DNA of 22,884 nucleotides, taken from contig CBFHAI010000069.1 in the NCBI GenBank assembly GCA_965653565.1, forward strand, positions 1-22,884. The letters are read 5' to 3'. The DNA comes from JALCLA01 sp965653565 (GTDB taxonomy: Bacteria > Pseudomonadota > Gammaproteobacteria > Xanthomonadales > Xanthomonadaceae). Shown in pieces: positions 9,633-17,198 of the stretch (positions are counted from its first letter, which is position 1; the number at the start of each line of letters is the position of its first letter). Under the pieces are notes generated by a model. The model did no database searches, was not told the origin of the DNA, and saw nothing but the letters and a program-made list of their open reading frames with translations. The translations under genes were made by a program, and so were the position numbers.

Positions 9633-9697
9633 GATCAACGTTTGTTCGGCATTGAGCCGGCGGATCGACAGCGGTCGGCTTGAACATCTAGTTAGAC
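9633..9697 (-). other. attC: attC-like integron recombination site (65 bp)
   Basis: Read on the minus strand it starts with GTCTAAC (9697-9691; fits RYYYAAC exactly), a five-base spacer, then GTTCAAGCCGAC. The same boxes with the same spacing form the left arm of the aadA-type 59-base element as I remember it. The right arm has CGGCTCAA (a partner of the left L box) and ends ACGTTGATC, where GTTGATC misses GTTRRRY at one base. The 65-base length is within the attC range. The near-palindromic L boxes make orientation uncertain: the minus strand fits the left-arm match, while the plus strand would place it after the HEFSH gene. No integron integrase is visible. The family match is from memory. 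Confidence 0.5.
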
Positions 9698-9838
9698 ATT
9701 TGCGCGTACGAGAATTACAGCAACATCATCTTGGTACGTTCCGGAACCCAACCGGGGAAGCTCTGCGAGTGCATTTTGCCGCGAGAACGACAGCGCCCGT
9801 GCATGATGCTCCAACGATGACCTGCCTTGACGCGTAAT
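9692..9838 (-). pseudogene. C-terminal ORF tail ending inside the attC-like site
   Basis: Directly after the integrase stop codon, and in the same frame, 48 codons run open to a TAA that lies inside the GTCTAAC box of the attC-like site, a common arrangement for cassette genes. The last residues (GSGTYQDDVAVILVRANV) resemble the DD-V-x-V-x-L-x-R ending of SpoIIE/PP2C-type phosphatases, but the fragment is too short to assign. It has no start of its own. It is probably the tail of a gene whose front was lost at the junction with the integrase remnant near 9840-9865. Confidence 0.3.
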
Positions 9839-10369
9839 TTACCAGACCATCACTGGCGAGGATTGGAGTACACGGTGGGCGGTTTCGACAGCGCTGCGAT
9901 CCTCAATCCGCCGCAGGGACGCGAGGATTTCGGCAGCCGTCACTTCCGCAACGGGGCGGCCACCGATCCACGGAAACGCGCCCTGCTCCAATCGCCGCAG
10001 AATGACCGCCGCGTTTCCGGCCGACCAGCTGGCCTTCTGCTTGCTGTGCCACTCGCGAGCGAGCGCCTCGAACGAGTTAGCCGAACGCTCAATGCCTGCG
10101 GCCTTCGTGCTCCGCCGGTGTGCGCTCGGGTCGATCCCAGCAGCGAGCAGCCGTCGCGCTTCCTCGCACTTGATGCGAGCTTCCTTCAGGCCAGTTTCGG
10201 GATACGTGCCAAGCGAAAGCAGCTTCTCTTTGCCGCCGATGCGGTACTTAAGCCGCCACCAGCGCGAGCCGTTCGGATTGATCAATAAATACATTCCGCC
10301 GCCGTCCGCCAGCTTGCGCGGCTTGTCGCCGGGCTTCGTGTTGCGGATCGCTGTATCAGACAACGGCAT
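9839..10369 (-). pseudogene. Truncated P4-type tyrosine recombinase (integrase)
   Basis: Only 176 residues remain of a family normally near 400. The N-terminal DUF4102 arm-binding domain is clear (TAIRNTKPGDKPRKLADGGG at 6-25, then MYLLINPNGSRWWRLKYR and KLLSLGTYPETGLKEAR). Part of the SAM-like core-binding domain follows (about 98-169, ending VETAHRVLQ). The catalytic domain with its Arg...His-x-x-Arg...Tyr residues is absent; after VLQ the sequence turns foreign and stops at TAA. It cannot recombine DNA. It begins 153 bases past the 3' end of tRNA-Lys in the same orientation, the classic arrangement for an island integrated into a tRNA 3' end, so it marks the inner end of a decayed island extending towards lower coordinates. 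Confidence 0.85.
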
Positions 10370-10428
10370 GGGGGTAGCCGGTCGGCGCTAGTGCGCCATT
10401 ACCCCCAAAGCTACCCCCACTTACCCCC
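10370..10428. repeat. GGGGGTA repeats upstream of the integrase remnant
   Basis: TACCCCC occurs at 10400-10406, 10412-10418 and 10422-10428 (10-12 base steps, about one DNA turn), with an inverted copy GGGGGTA at 10370-10376 abutting the integrase start codon. A GGCGC...GCGCC inverted repeat lies between them (10384-10397). They sit between the tRNA attachment end and int, where arm-type binding sites for integrase or excisionase are expected. Confidence 0.6.
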
Positions 10429-10522
10429 GGATTGCAGGGGACGTGATCGGACGCCCCCGGCCTACCATCCCGCTAGTTTCTGCTATATCCCGGCCTGAGT
10501 CGGACACGGCCGGATCGGTTTG

Positions 10523-10598
10523 TGGTGGGCCGTGATGGATTCGAACCATCGACCAACGGATTAAAAGTCCGCTGCTCTACCGACTGAGCTAACGGCCC
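10523..10598 (-). tRNA. tRNA-Lys (anticodon TTT)
   Basis: Read on the minus strand, 76 bases give a complete cloverleaf. The 7-bp acceptor GGGCCGT pairs with ACGGCCC, followed by discriminator A and an encoded CCA. The D arm contains AGCTCAGTCGGTAGAGC. The anticodon loop is CTTTTAA (anticodon TTT, lysine). The T arm contains GGTTCGAATCC. The T arm and 3' end form the expected attachment site for the adjacent P4-type integrase remnant. It lies downstream of queC on the same strand, with its own promoter. Confidence 0.98.
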
Positions 10599-10666
10599 AC
10601 GGGGTGGTGCTGGAGCAGTCGCGCGTGAGGCGACGATGTTGCGGTTCCCGCGGTGCGGGGGCGCGC

Positions 10667-10695
10667 AGTTTATTCGCGGCCCGGGCGCGGCACAA
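10667..10695 (-). promoter_or_regulatory. tRNA-Lys promoter with GC-rich discriminator
   Basis: On the minus strand TTGTGC (10695-10690), a 17-base spacer and TAAACT (10672-10667) are followed by GCGCGCCCCCGC. This GC-rich stretch after the -10 is the discriminator typical of stable-RNA promoters under stringent (ppGpp) control. The tRNA starts 68 bases further on. Confidence 0.6.
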
Positions 10696-10715
10696 GGTCG
10701 CGCTGCGCGGAACGG

Positions 10716-11411
10716 TCAGCCGCGGTAACGCGTGGGGTCGGCGGCGGCGGCGGCGGTGAAGCCTTCGGCGCGCAGACGGCAGGCGTCGCAGCGGCCACAG
10801 GCGCGGCCGTCGGCGTCGGCCTGGTAGCACGAGACGGTGGCGGCGAAGTCGACGCCCAGGCGCAGGCCTTCGCGCACGATGTCGCCCTTGCCCAGCCGCA
10901 TCAGCGGCGCGTGCACGCGCAGGCCCTGGCCTTCGACGCCGGCCTTGGTGGCGACGTTCGCCAGGGTTTCGAAGGCTTCGATGAAGGCGGGGCGACAATC
11001 CGGATAACCGGAGTAGTCGACCGCGTTGACGCCGCAGAACAGATCGTTGGCGCCGAGCACTTCGGCCCAGCCGAGCGCCACCGACAGCATGATGGTGTTG
11101 CGCGCCGGCACGTAGGTCACCGGAATGCCGGCGGCCGGCGATTCGGGCACGTCGATGTCGGCGGTCAGCGCCGAGCCGCCGATGCTGCGCAGATCGACGA
11201 CAACGGTTTTGTGCTGGCGCGCGCCGAGCGATTCGGCGACGCGCGCCGCGGCGGCGAGTTCCGAGGTGTGGCGCTGGCCGTAGGCGACGCTCAAGGCGTA
11301 GCACTCGAAGCCGCGTTCGCGCGCCATGGCGAGCACGACGGCCGAGTCCATGCCGCCGGAGACGAGGATCACGGCGCGCGGCGCGGCGCTGGCGGAGGTG
11401 GTCGCCATCAT
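10716..11411 (-). CDS. queC: 7-cyano-7-deazaguanine synthase QueC
   Basis: The 231-residue enzyme converts 7-carboxy-7-deazaguanine to preQ0 using ATP and ammonia, a step towards queuosine in tRNA wobble positions. The PP-loop SGGMDS is at 18-23. The C-terminal zinc site has cysteines at 195, 205, 208 and 211 (SCYQADADGRACGRCDAC). Conserved VPARNTIMLS and GVNAVDYSGYPDCRP are present. The start is placed at the ATG overlapping the queE stop (ATGA); a second ATG follows immediately, so the true start may be three bases later. The frame is open further upstream inside queE, but that part is not homologous. It is translationally coupled to queE. QueD, which makes the earlier intermediate, is not in the window. 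Confidence 0.96.
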   Translation of the reverse strand: MMATTSASAAPRAVILVSGGMDSAVVLAMARERGFECYALSVAYGQRHTSELAAAARVAESLGARQHKTVVVDLRSIGGSALTADIDVPESPAAGIPVTYVPARNTIMLSVALGWAEVLGANDLFCGVNAVDYSGYPDCRPAFIEAFETLANVATKAGVEGQGLRVHAPLMRLGKGDIVREGLRLGVDFAATVSCYQADADGRACGRCDACRLRAEGFTAAAAADPTRYRG

Positions 11412-12073
11412 TTGCCCGGCTGGTCGCCCCAGAGAATCTTGTGCAGCTGCAGTTGGAAGCGCACCGGCAGTCGATCCGCGACGATCCATTCGGCCAGTTC
11501 GCGCGGCGCGACGTCGGCGTGGCTCGGCGAGAACAGCACATCGCAGCGTTCGTGCAGCCGATGCTCACGCTCGATCGCCACGGCCCACTCGTAATCGTCG
11601 CGCCCGCAGATCACGAACTTCACCTGATCGTGCGGCGTGAGCTGCTCGATGTTGCTCCACAGATTCTTCGACACTTCGCCCGAACCGGGCGTCTTGATGT
11701 CGACGATGCGGCTGACGCGCTGATCGACCGGCGAGATGTCGATCGCCCCCGAGGTCTCGAGCGAGACCTCGTAGTCCTGGTCGCACAAAAGTTTCAGCAG
11801 CGTGAGGCAACGCTTCTGCGCCAGCGGCTCGCCACCGGTGACGCAGACGTGCTTCACGTCGTATTTCTCGACCTCGTAGGCGATCGCGTCGATATCCCAC
11901 CACTCGCCGCCGTGGAAGGCGTAGGCGGTGTCGCAATAACCGCAGCGCAGCGGGCAGCCGGTGAGGCGCACGAACACCGTCGGCCAGCCGATGCTGCGTG
12001 CCTCGCCTTGCACCGAGAGGAAGATCTCGGTGAGGCGCAGGCGTTCGGCGGCGGGAATTACCGCGGTATTCAT
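11408..12073 (-). CDS. queE: 7-carboxy-7-deazaguanine synthase QueE (radical SAM)
   Basis: The 221-residue radical SAM enzyme rearranges 6-carboxy-tetrahydropterin to 7-carboxy-7-deazaguanine. The [4Fe-4S]-binding CxxxCxxC is GCPLRCGYC with C40, C44 and C47. VTGGEP (78-83) is the SAM-binding motif. The N-terminal LTEIFLSVQGEARSIGWPTVFVRL is diagnostic for QueE. Mg2+ binding is expected at the residue after the third cysteine region (CDTA). The start at MNTAVIP lies 31 bases after cpoB; upstream in-frame sequence overlaps cpoB and is not homologous. It overlaps queC by four bases. The cpoB-queE-queC order is known from other gammaproteobacteria. Confidence 0.96.
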   Translation of the reverse strand: MNTAVIPAAERLRLTEIFLSVQGEARSIGWPTVFVRLTGCPLRCGYCDTAYAFHGGEWWDIDAIAYEVEKYDVKHVCVTGGEPLAQKRCLTLLKLLCDQDYEVSLETSGAIDISPVDQRVSRIVDIKTPGSGEVSKNLWSNIEQLTPHDQVKFVICGRDDYEWAVAIEREHRLHERCDVLFSPSHADVAPRELAEWIVADRLPVRFQLQLHKILWGDQPGK

Positions 12074-12083
12074 AGGCGTGTCG

Positions 12084-12099
12084 CGCCCCCGAAGGGGCG
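12084..12099 (-). terminator. UUCG-loop hairpin between cpoB and queE
   Basis: On the minus-strand transcript CGCCCC-UUCG-GGGGCG forms a six-pair stem closed by a C(UUCG)G tetraloop, an unusually stable combination. It lies between the cpoB stop and the queE start. No T-tract follows, so partial attenuation, an RNase-protecting structure, or a processing point between the Tol-Pal and que parts of the message is more likely than full termination. Confidence 0.45.
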
Positions 12100-12104
12100 G
12101 CTTC

Positions 12105-13049
12105 TTACTGGCGGTTTTCGAGGCGCAGCGCGCGCAGGCGGCCTTGGGCGAGGCGGGCCACCGTGGTGTCCGGATATTGCTGGACGACCTGATTGAGGGT
12201 GGACTCGGCCTGCTCCCACTGGCGCAGCTCGTAGTGGCAGTAGCCGACCTTGAGCAGCGCATCGGGTGCCTTGTTGCTGCTCGGGAACTGCGTGAGCAGG
12301 CCCTGGAAGGCTTCGAGCGCGATCTGGTAGTTCTGCGTCACGTAGTACGACTCGCCGAGCCAGTACTGCGCATTCGGCGAATACTCGCCGCGCGGATACT
12401 GATCGAGGAACGATTGGAAGCGACGCGCGGCTTCGGCGTAGCGGCCTTCCTTCAACGAGTCGAAAGCCGATTCGTACATGCGGCGCTCGTCGAGCGGATC
12501 GGCGGTCGATTCGATGATGCCAGGATCGCTGCTGGGCGGAATGTCCGTCGTCACGCCGCCGTCGATCGGCTCGCGCACTTCGGGCGGTTCCATGACGCTG
12601 TTGCTCGGCATCGTTTCATCGGATCCGAATGCATTCGGATCGGTCGCCGGCACATCGGCGAAGGTACCGTCGGGCGCCGGTTCCGGCGGGCTCTGCGGCG
12701 GCACGGCTTCGGGATCCATCAAGGGCGCACCGGTGCCGGCGCCGCCCTGCATGCGCGTGATGCGCGCATCGAGGTCGAGATACTGGTCGCGATTGCGCTT
12801 TTCCAGTTCCTCGATCTTGAAAGTCTGTTGCTCCACCGTGCCGCGCAGCGACTGGATTTCCGTCTGCAGTTCGGTGATGCGGTTGAGCAGCTCCACGGTG
12901 GACTGGCCACCGCCCTGCCCTTGCTGTTCGAGGCGCTCGACGCGCTCGGCCAGACTCAGGCGCCCGCTCTGGGCGATCGCGGACGACGAAACGGCGGCCA
13001 CCAGGGCCGCCGCTCCGAGCACGCGCAGATTAAAGCGCGAGAACCGCAT
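12105..13049 (-). CDS. cpoB: Cell division coordinator CpoB (YbgF), TPR protein
   Basis: This encodes 314 residues. In E. coli CpoB is a periplasmic protein that coordinates Tol-Pal with peptidoglycan synthesis (PBP1B) at the septum and binds TolA. A signal peptide (about 1-27, ending SSSAIAQ) is followed by a trimerising coiled coil (about 31-95; LSLAERVERLEQQ and a run of heptads from VELLNRI to ITRMQ). A Pro/Asp/Glu-rich linker of roughly 90 residues comes next, then about three TPR repeats (from YESAFDSLKEGRYAEAARRF to WEQAESTLNQVVQQYPDTT). The linker is longer and more acidic than in E. coli, whose protein is about 263 residues. The start ATG overlaps the pal stop codon by one base (TAATG), which implies translational coupling. 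Confidence 0.95.
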   Translation of the reverse strand: MRFSRFNLRVLGAAALVAAVSSSAIAQSGRLSLAERVERLEQQGQGGGQSTVELLNRITELQTEIQSLRGTVEQQTFKIEELEKRNRDQYLDLDARITRMQGGAGTGAPLMDPEAVPPQSPPEPAPDGTFADVPATDPNAFGSDETMPSNSVMEPPEVREPIDGGVTTDIPPSSDPGIIESTADPLDERRMYESAFDSLKEGRYAEAARRFQSFLDQYPRGEYSPNAQYWLGESYYVTQNYQIALEAFQGLLTQFPSSNKAPDALLKVGYCHYELRQWEQAESTLNQVVQQYPDTTVARLAQGRLRALRLENRQ

Positions 13050-13561
13050 TACTTCGCGGTGTAGACGATTTCGACGCGACGGTTCTGCGACCAGCACGAC
13101 TCGTTCGAATCGGTGCAGGTCGGACGCTCTTCACCGTAGCTCACGACCGACAGCTGGCTTGCCGAACCACCGTTGGCCTGCAGGGCCGACGACACGGCAT
13201 TGCCGCGGCGCTCGCCCAGGCCACGGTTGTATTCGCGCGTGCCGCGCTCGTCGGCATTGCCTTCCAGCGTGATCTGCGCGGACGGACGGTCCTGCATGTA
13301 CTTGGCGTGGCAGGCCATGATTTCCGCGAATTCCGACTTCAGGGTGTCCTGGTCGTAATCGAAGTACACGACGCGCTGACGCAGGCACGAATCGGTGTCG
13401 AGGTCTTCGACCGTGTAGCGGCCGTCTTCGACCTGGGTGGTCTGTTCGGTCGTCTGGGCGATGGGTTCATCGACCGGAGCGACTTCCTTGGTCTTCTTGG
13501 TGCAGGCAGCCATCGAGGCGACGAGAGCCGCGGCCAGGAGAATACGAGTAGTGGTGTTCAT
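13049..13561 (-). CDS. pal: Peptidoglycan-associated lipoprotein Pal
   Basis: This 170-residue outer-membrane lipoprotein anchors the outer membrane to peptidoglycan through TolA and TolB. The signal peptide ends in a lipobox with cysteine at position 20 (VASMAAC). The OmpA-like domain runs from about residue 60: VVYFDYDQDTL, then the peptidoglycan-binding core LEGNADERGTREYN and the C-terminal NRRVEIVY. Two extra cysteine pairs (around SCLRQ/MACHAK and PTCTDSNESC) are unlike E. coli Pal and are probably disulfides. The start has AAGGA eight bases upstream; an earlier in-frame ATG lies in the tolB-pal gap and lacks a signal peptide. The 72-base gap from tolB could hold an internal promoter, but I see no convincing one. 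Confidence 0.97.
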   Translation of the reverse strand: MNTTTRILLAAALVASMAACTKKTKEVAPVDEPIAQTTEQTTQVEDGRYTVEDLDTDSCLRQRVVYFDYDQDTLKSEFAEIMACHAKYMQDRPSAQITLEGNADERGTREYNRGLGERRGNAVSSALQANGGSASQLSVVSYGEERPTCTDSNESCWSQNRRVEIVYTAK

Positions 13562-13633
13562 GACGCTAATCCTTCGAAGGGGATGATCGGATGCAGTATT
13601 TGTTGTTTTCAACGCTAGCCCGTCCCGCTAAAA

Positions 13634-14959
13634 CTACCTCTGCCGGAAAGGCGACCAGGCGGGCTCCCGGACGTCGCCTTCGGCAAGGACCAACCGCTGC
13701 CGTACCCGCGCGTCCGCGGAAACGGCGTACAGCACGCCTCGCCGTCCTTCGCGCGTGGCGTACAGCACCATGCTTCCATTCGGGGCAAAACTCGGCGACT
13801 CGTCCAGATTGCCGGGGGAGAGCAACATCACGTCCCCGCCAGCGCCGTAGCTGCGGTCCAGAACCGCAATACGATAAACATTTCCGCCGCCTTGCGCCAT
13901 AGCGATGCGCTTGCCGTCGTAAGAAACCGAGGCGCGCGCGTTGTATTGACCCTTGTGGGTGACGCGCTGGGCTTCGCCGCCGGCGGCCGAAACTTGATAG
14001 ATCTGCGGCTTTCCGCCGCGATCGGAGGTGAAAAGCAGGTTCTGCCCGTCGGGCGTCCAGACCGGCTCGGTGTCGATGCCCCAATGCGTGGTGATCTGGC
14101 TCAGCCGCTTGCTCGCCAGGTCCATCACATAGATTTCCGGGTTGCCGGTGCGCGAAAGCGTCAGCGCCAGGCGAGTGCCGTCGGGCGAGAACGCGGGCGC
14201 GCCGTTGATGCCGCGATAGCTCGCCACGACCTCGCGCGCACCGGTGCCGATCTCCTGGATGTAGATCGATCCGTTGCCGCGTTCGAAACTCACATAGGCC
14301 AGCTTGCGGCCGTCCGGGCTCCAGGCCGGCGACAGCAGCGGCTCGCGCGACTTGACCACCGTCTGCGGCCGGTAACCGTCGGAATCGGCCACCATCAGCG
14401 CGTACTGCATGTTGCGGCCGGTGCCGGTCGCGGTGACGTAGGCGATCCGGGTCCAGAACGCGCCGCGGATACCGAGGATCTTTTCGTAGATCTGATCGGC
14501 GATCTGGTGCGCGACGTCGCGCATGTTGCCGGGGCGTCCGCTCACCGCCAGCCGCAGCATCGGTTCCTGCTTGGCGACGTCGAACAGTTCGAATTCGGTA
14601 CGGAAGCCGCCGTCGGTATCGTCGATGACGCGGCCGACCACGAGGAAATCCTGTTTCAGCAGCCGCCACGTCGCGAAATTGACGTCCGCCTGGCGCAGCG
14701 GGCGCTCGACGATGTCGCGCTCGGCCAGCGTGCGGAAGGCGCCGGAGCGGTTGAGATCGGCGCGGATGACGGCGGCGATGTCGGTGTCGGGCGCAGCGCT
14801 CGCCCCGAGATAATCGAACGGCACCACGGCGATCGGCAGCGCCGCGGGATTGCCATCGAGGATGTCGATCTCCAGGCCCTGCGCGTGCACGGCGCGACCG
14901 CCCAGCAACGTCGTCAGCAAGATCAGGGGAAACAGCAGCAAAAGTACAAGACGTTTCAT
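13634..14959 (-). CDS. tolB: Tol-Pal system periplasmic protein TolB
   Basis: The 441-residue periplasmic protein matches the family length (about 430-440). It shuttles between Pal and the TolA-TolQR motor. The signal peptide ends VHAQG at about 24-28. The N-terminal alpha/beta domain contains VVPFDYLG and DIAAVIRADLNRSGAFRTL. The C-terminal six-bladed beta-propeller shows repeated blades (SPAWSPDGRKLAYVSFE, APAFSPDGTRLALTLSR, EPVWTPDGQNLLFTSDRGG, SPSFAPNGSMVLYATREG). It follows tolA with only seven bases between, so it is part of the same transcript. Confidence 0.98.
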   Translation of the reverse strand: MKRLVLLLLFPLILLTTLLGGRAVHAQGLEIDILDGNPAALPIAVVPFDYLGASAAPDTDIAAVIRADLNRSGAFRTLAERDIVERPLRQADVNFATWRLLKQDFLVVGRVIDDTDGGFRTEFELFDVAKQEPMLRLAVSGRPGNMRDVAHQIADQIYEKILGIRGAFWTRIAYVTATGTGRNMQYALMVADSDGYRPQTVVKSREPLLSPAWSPDGRKLAYVSFERGNGSIYIQEIGTGAREVVASYRGINGAPAFSPDGTRLALTLSRTGNPEIYVMDLASKRLSQITTHWGIDTEPVWTPDGQNLLFTSDRGGKPQIYQVSAAGGEAQRVTHKGQYNARASVSYDGKRIAMAQGGGNVYRIAVLDRSYGAGGDVMLLSPGNLDESPSFAPNGSMVLYATREGRRGVLYAVSADARVRQRLVLAEGDVREPAWSPFRQR

Positions 14960-14966
14960 GTTTTTC

Positions 14967-15920
14967 TTATCCGTCGTATCGGAAGTTGAATCGGATGTCG
15001 CGCTGGAACACGGCCTCGTAACCGCGGTAAGGCAGCGGCTGCGCCTTGAGCACCGCCGCTTCGATCGAACGCCGGGTCAGATCATCGGCATTGCAAGGTG
15101 AAGTGACGCTGACCTGGATGACCTCGCCACCGGGAATTTGAACGATGCGCAGCGTGCAGCGGATGCCCGGCTGCGCGGAATCGGGGCGCGACCAGTTCGA
15201 CTGCACGGCCCGCTGGATCGCCAGCACGTAGCGCCCCAGCTCGCTGTTGTCGGTGCCGTTGTTGCCGAGCCTGTCGGCGGGCGGCGCAGGTTGCGACGGC
15301 GCCGGTGCCGGGGTGCTGGCGTTGCGCGCGTCGGCGAGTTGTTCGAGACGGGCTTGTTCGAGTTTGCGGCGCTGTTCCGCGGCTTCGCGAAGCTTGCGGA
15401 TGTCGGCCAACTGCTTGGCCTGCTCCTGCTCCATCTGAGTCAAGCGCTCACGGCGTTCGGTCTCTTCGCGCTGCTGCTCATCGAGGTCGATCTGTTCCTG
15501 CTTGCGGCGCGCTTCTTCTTCCTTGAGCGCCTTTTCCTCGGCCTGCTGCTGCGCCAGCAGCGCGGCTTTTTCGCGTTCGACCACATCCGGATCGGGCAAC
15601 GGCGCCTGCGGCGCCGGCTGCGGCTTTTCGATCGCCTGTTCGGGCCGCGGTTCGGGCTTTGGCTGCGGCGGCGGCGCGGCTTCTTCCGGCTCGGGCTGGG
15701 CCGGGGCCGGGGCCGGCTTCGGCGGCGCCGGTTGCGGCGTGCTCGTGCTGGCCGATTCGGGCGCGGTCGACACCAGCGTGGCTTCCATCACGCTGCCGGC
15801 CACCGAGATCGGCTTGGTTGCGCTGGTCCACAGCAGGCCCACGAACATCAGCGCCACGCACAACAGATGCACGCCGATCGCAAACAGGAAGGCACGCCAC
15901 TTGTCGGCGGTAGTCTCCAT
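14967..15920 (-). CDS. tolA: Envelope protein TolA
   Basis: This encodes 317 residues. TolA spans from the inner membrane to the outer membrane and transmits force from TolQR to Pal/TolB. There is a single N-terminal transmembrane helix (about 9-32), then a proline-rich stretch (about 55-115: repeated PxP and PKPEPRPE-like units) and a long charged helix (about 117-205, KEEEARRKQEQ- and ERRERLTQMEQEQAKQL-type, domain II). The C-terminal TolA/TonB-like domain III (about 225-317) contains YVLAIQRAVQSNWSRP and CTLRIVQIPGGEVIQV. The proline-rich piece makes domain II TonB-like and differs from the Ala/Lys-rich E. coli version. It is ten bases after tolR and seven before tolB. Confidence 0.95.
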   Translation of the reverse strand: METTADKWRAFLFAIGVHLLCVALMFVGLLWTSATKPISVAGSVMEATLVSTAPESASTSTPQPAPPKPAPAPAQPEPEEAAPPPQPKPEPRPEQAIEKPQPAPQAPLPDPDVVEREKAALLAQQQAEEKALKEEEARRKQEQIDLDEQQREETERRERLTQMEQEQAKQLADIRKLREAAEQRRKLEQARLEQLADARNASTPAPAPSQPAPPADRLGNNGTDNSELGRYVLAIQRAVQSNWSRPDSAQPGIRCTLRIVQIPGGEVIQVSVTSPCNADDLTRRSIEAAVLKAQPLPYRGYEAVFQRDIRFNFRYDG

Positions 15921-15929
15921 CCGTGGCGG

Positions 15930-16358
15930 TTACTTCTTGTCCTGTTGCGATTGCGCCATCAGGCCGACCTTGGCGACCCCGGCCTGCTGCATCAGCGCCA
16001 TCTTCTGCATCACCACCTCGTACGGAATCGCGCCGTCGCCGGCGAGCAGCACCGGCACGCCCGGGTTGTTGCGCACGAAGGCCGCGAGCTTCGCGGTGAG
16101 CGTGGCTTCATCGATTTCCTCGGGCTCGGACCCCTGCAATTGCAGGCTCAAACGCCCATCGGCATGCACGCCGACGATCACCGGCTCCTTGTCCTGCTGG
16201 ATCGGCTTGGCATCGGCCTGCGGCAGTTCGACATCGACTCCCAGATTCAACAGCGGCGCGGTCACCATGAAGATGATCAGCAGCACGAGCATCACGTCGA
16301 TGTACGGCACGACGTTGATCTCGGCCTTGAGTTTGCGGCGCTTGCGCGAACGGCTCAT
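15930..16358 (-). CDS. tolR: Inner-membrane motor protein TolR
   Basis: This 142-residue ExbD/TolR-family protein has a short basic cytoplasmic start (MSRSRKRRKLKAEINVVPYI) and one transmembrane helix with the essential proton-path aspartate D21 (YIDVMLVLLIIFMV). A periplasmic domain of about 95 residues follows, ending near the membrane-distal KKs. With TolQ it forms the proton-driven motor that energises TolA. The 74-base gap from tolQ has no evident promoter. Confidence 0.96.
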   Translation of the reverse strand: MSRSRKRRKLKAEINVVPYIDVMLVLLIIFMVTAPLLNLGVDVELPQADAKPIQQDKEPVIVGVHADGRLSLQLQGSEPEEIDEATLTAKLAAFVRNNPGVPVLLAGDGAIPYEVVMQKMALMQQAGVAKVGLMAQSQQDKK

Positions 16359-16432
16359 CGGGCGATCCTCGAAGCGTAGGCGGCCTCAACGCAACGCTGG
16401 GCGTCGCGGGGTTGTTCGATGCGCATCGTCAC

Positions 16433-17188
<756 letters not shown>

Positions 17189-17198
17189 CGGGACAACC

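Noticed and set aside
11412..11489. Earlier in-frame start for queC
   Set aside because: The extra residues overlap queE, are not homologous to QueC and lack a ribosome site; the ATGA overlap is the natural coupled start.
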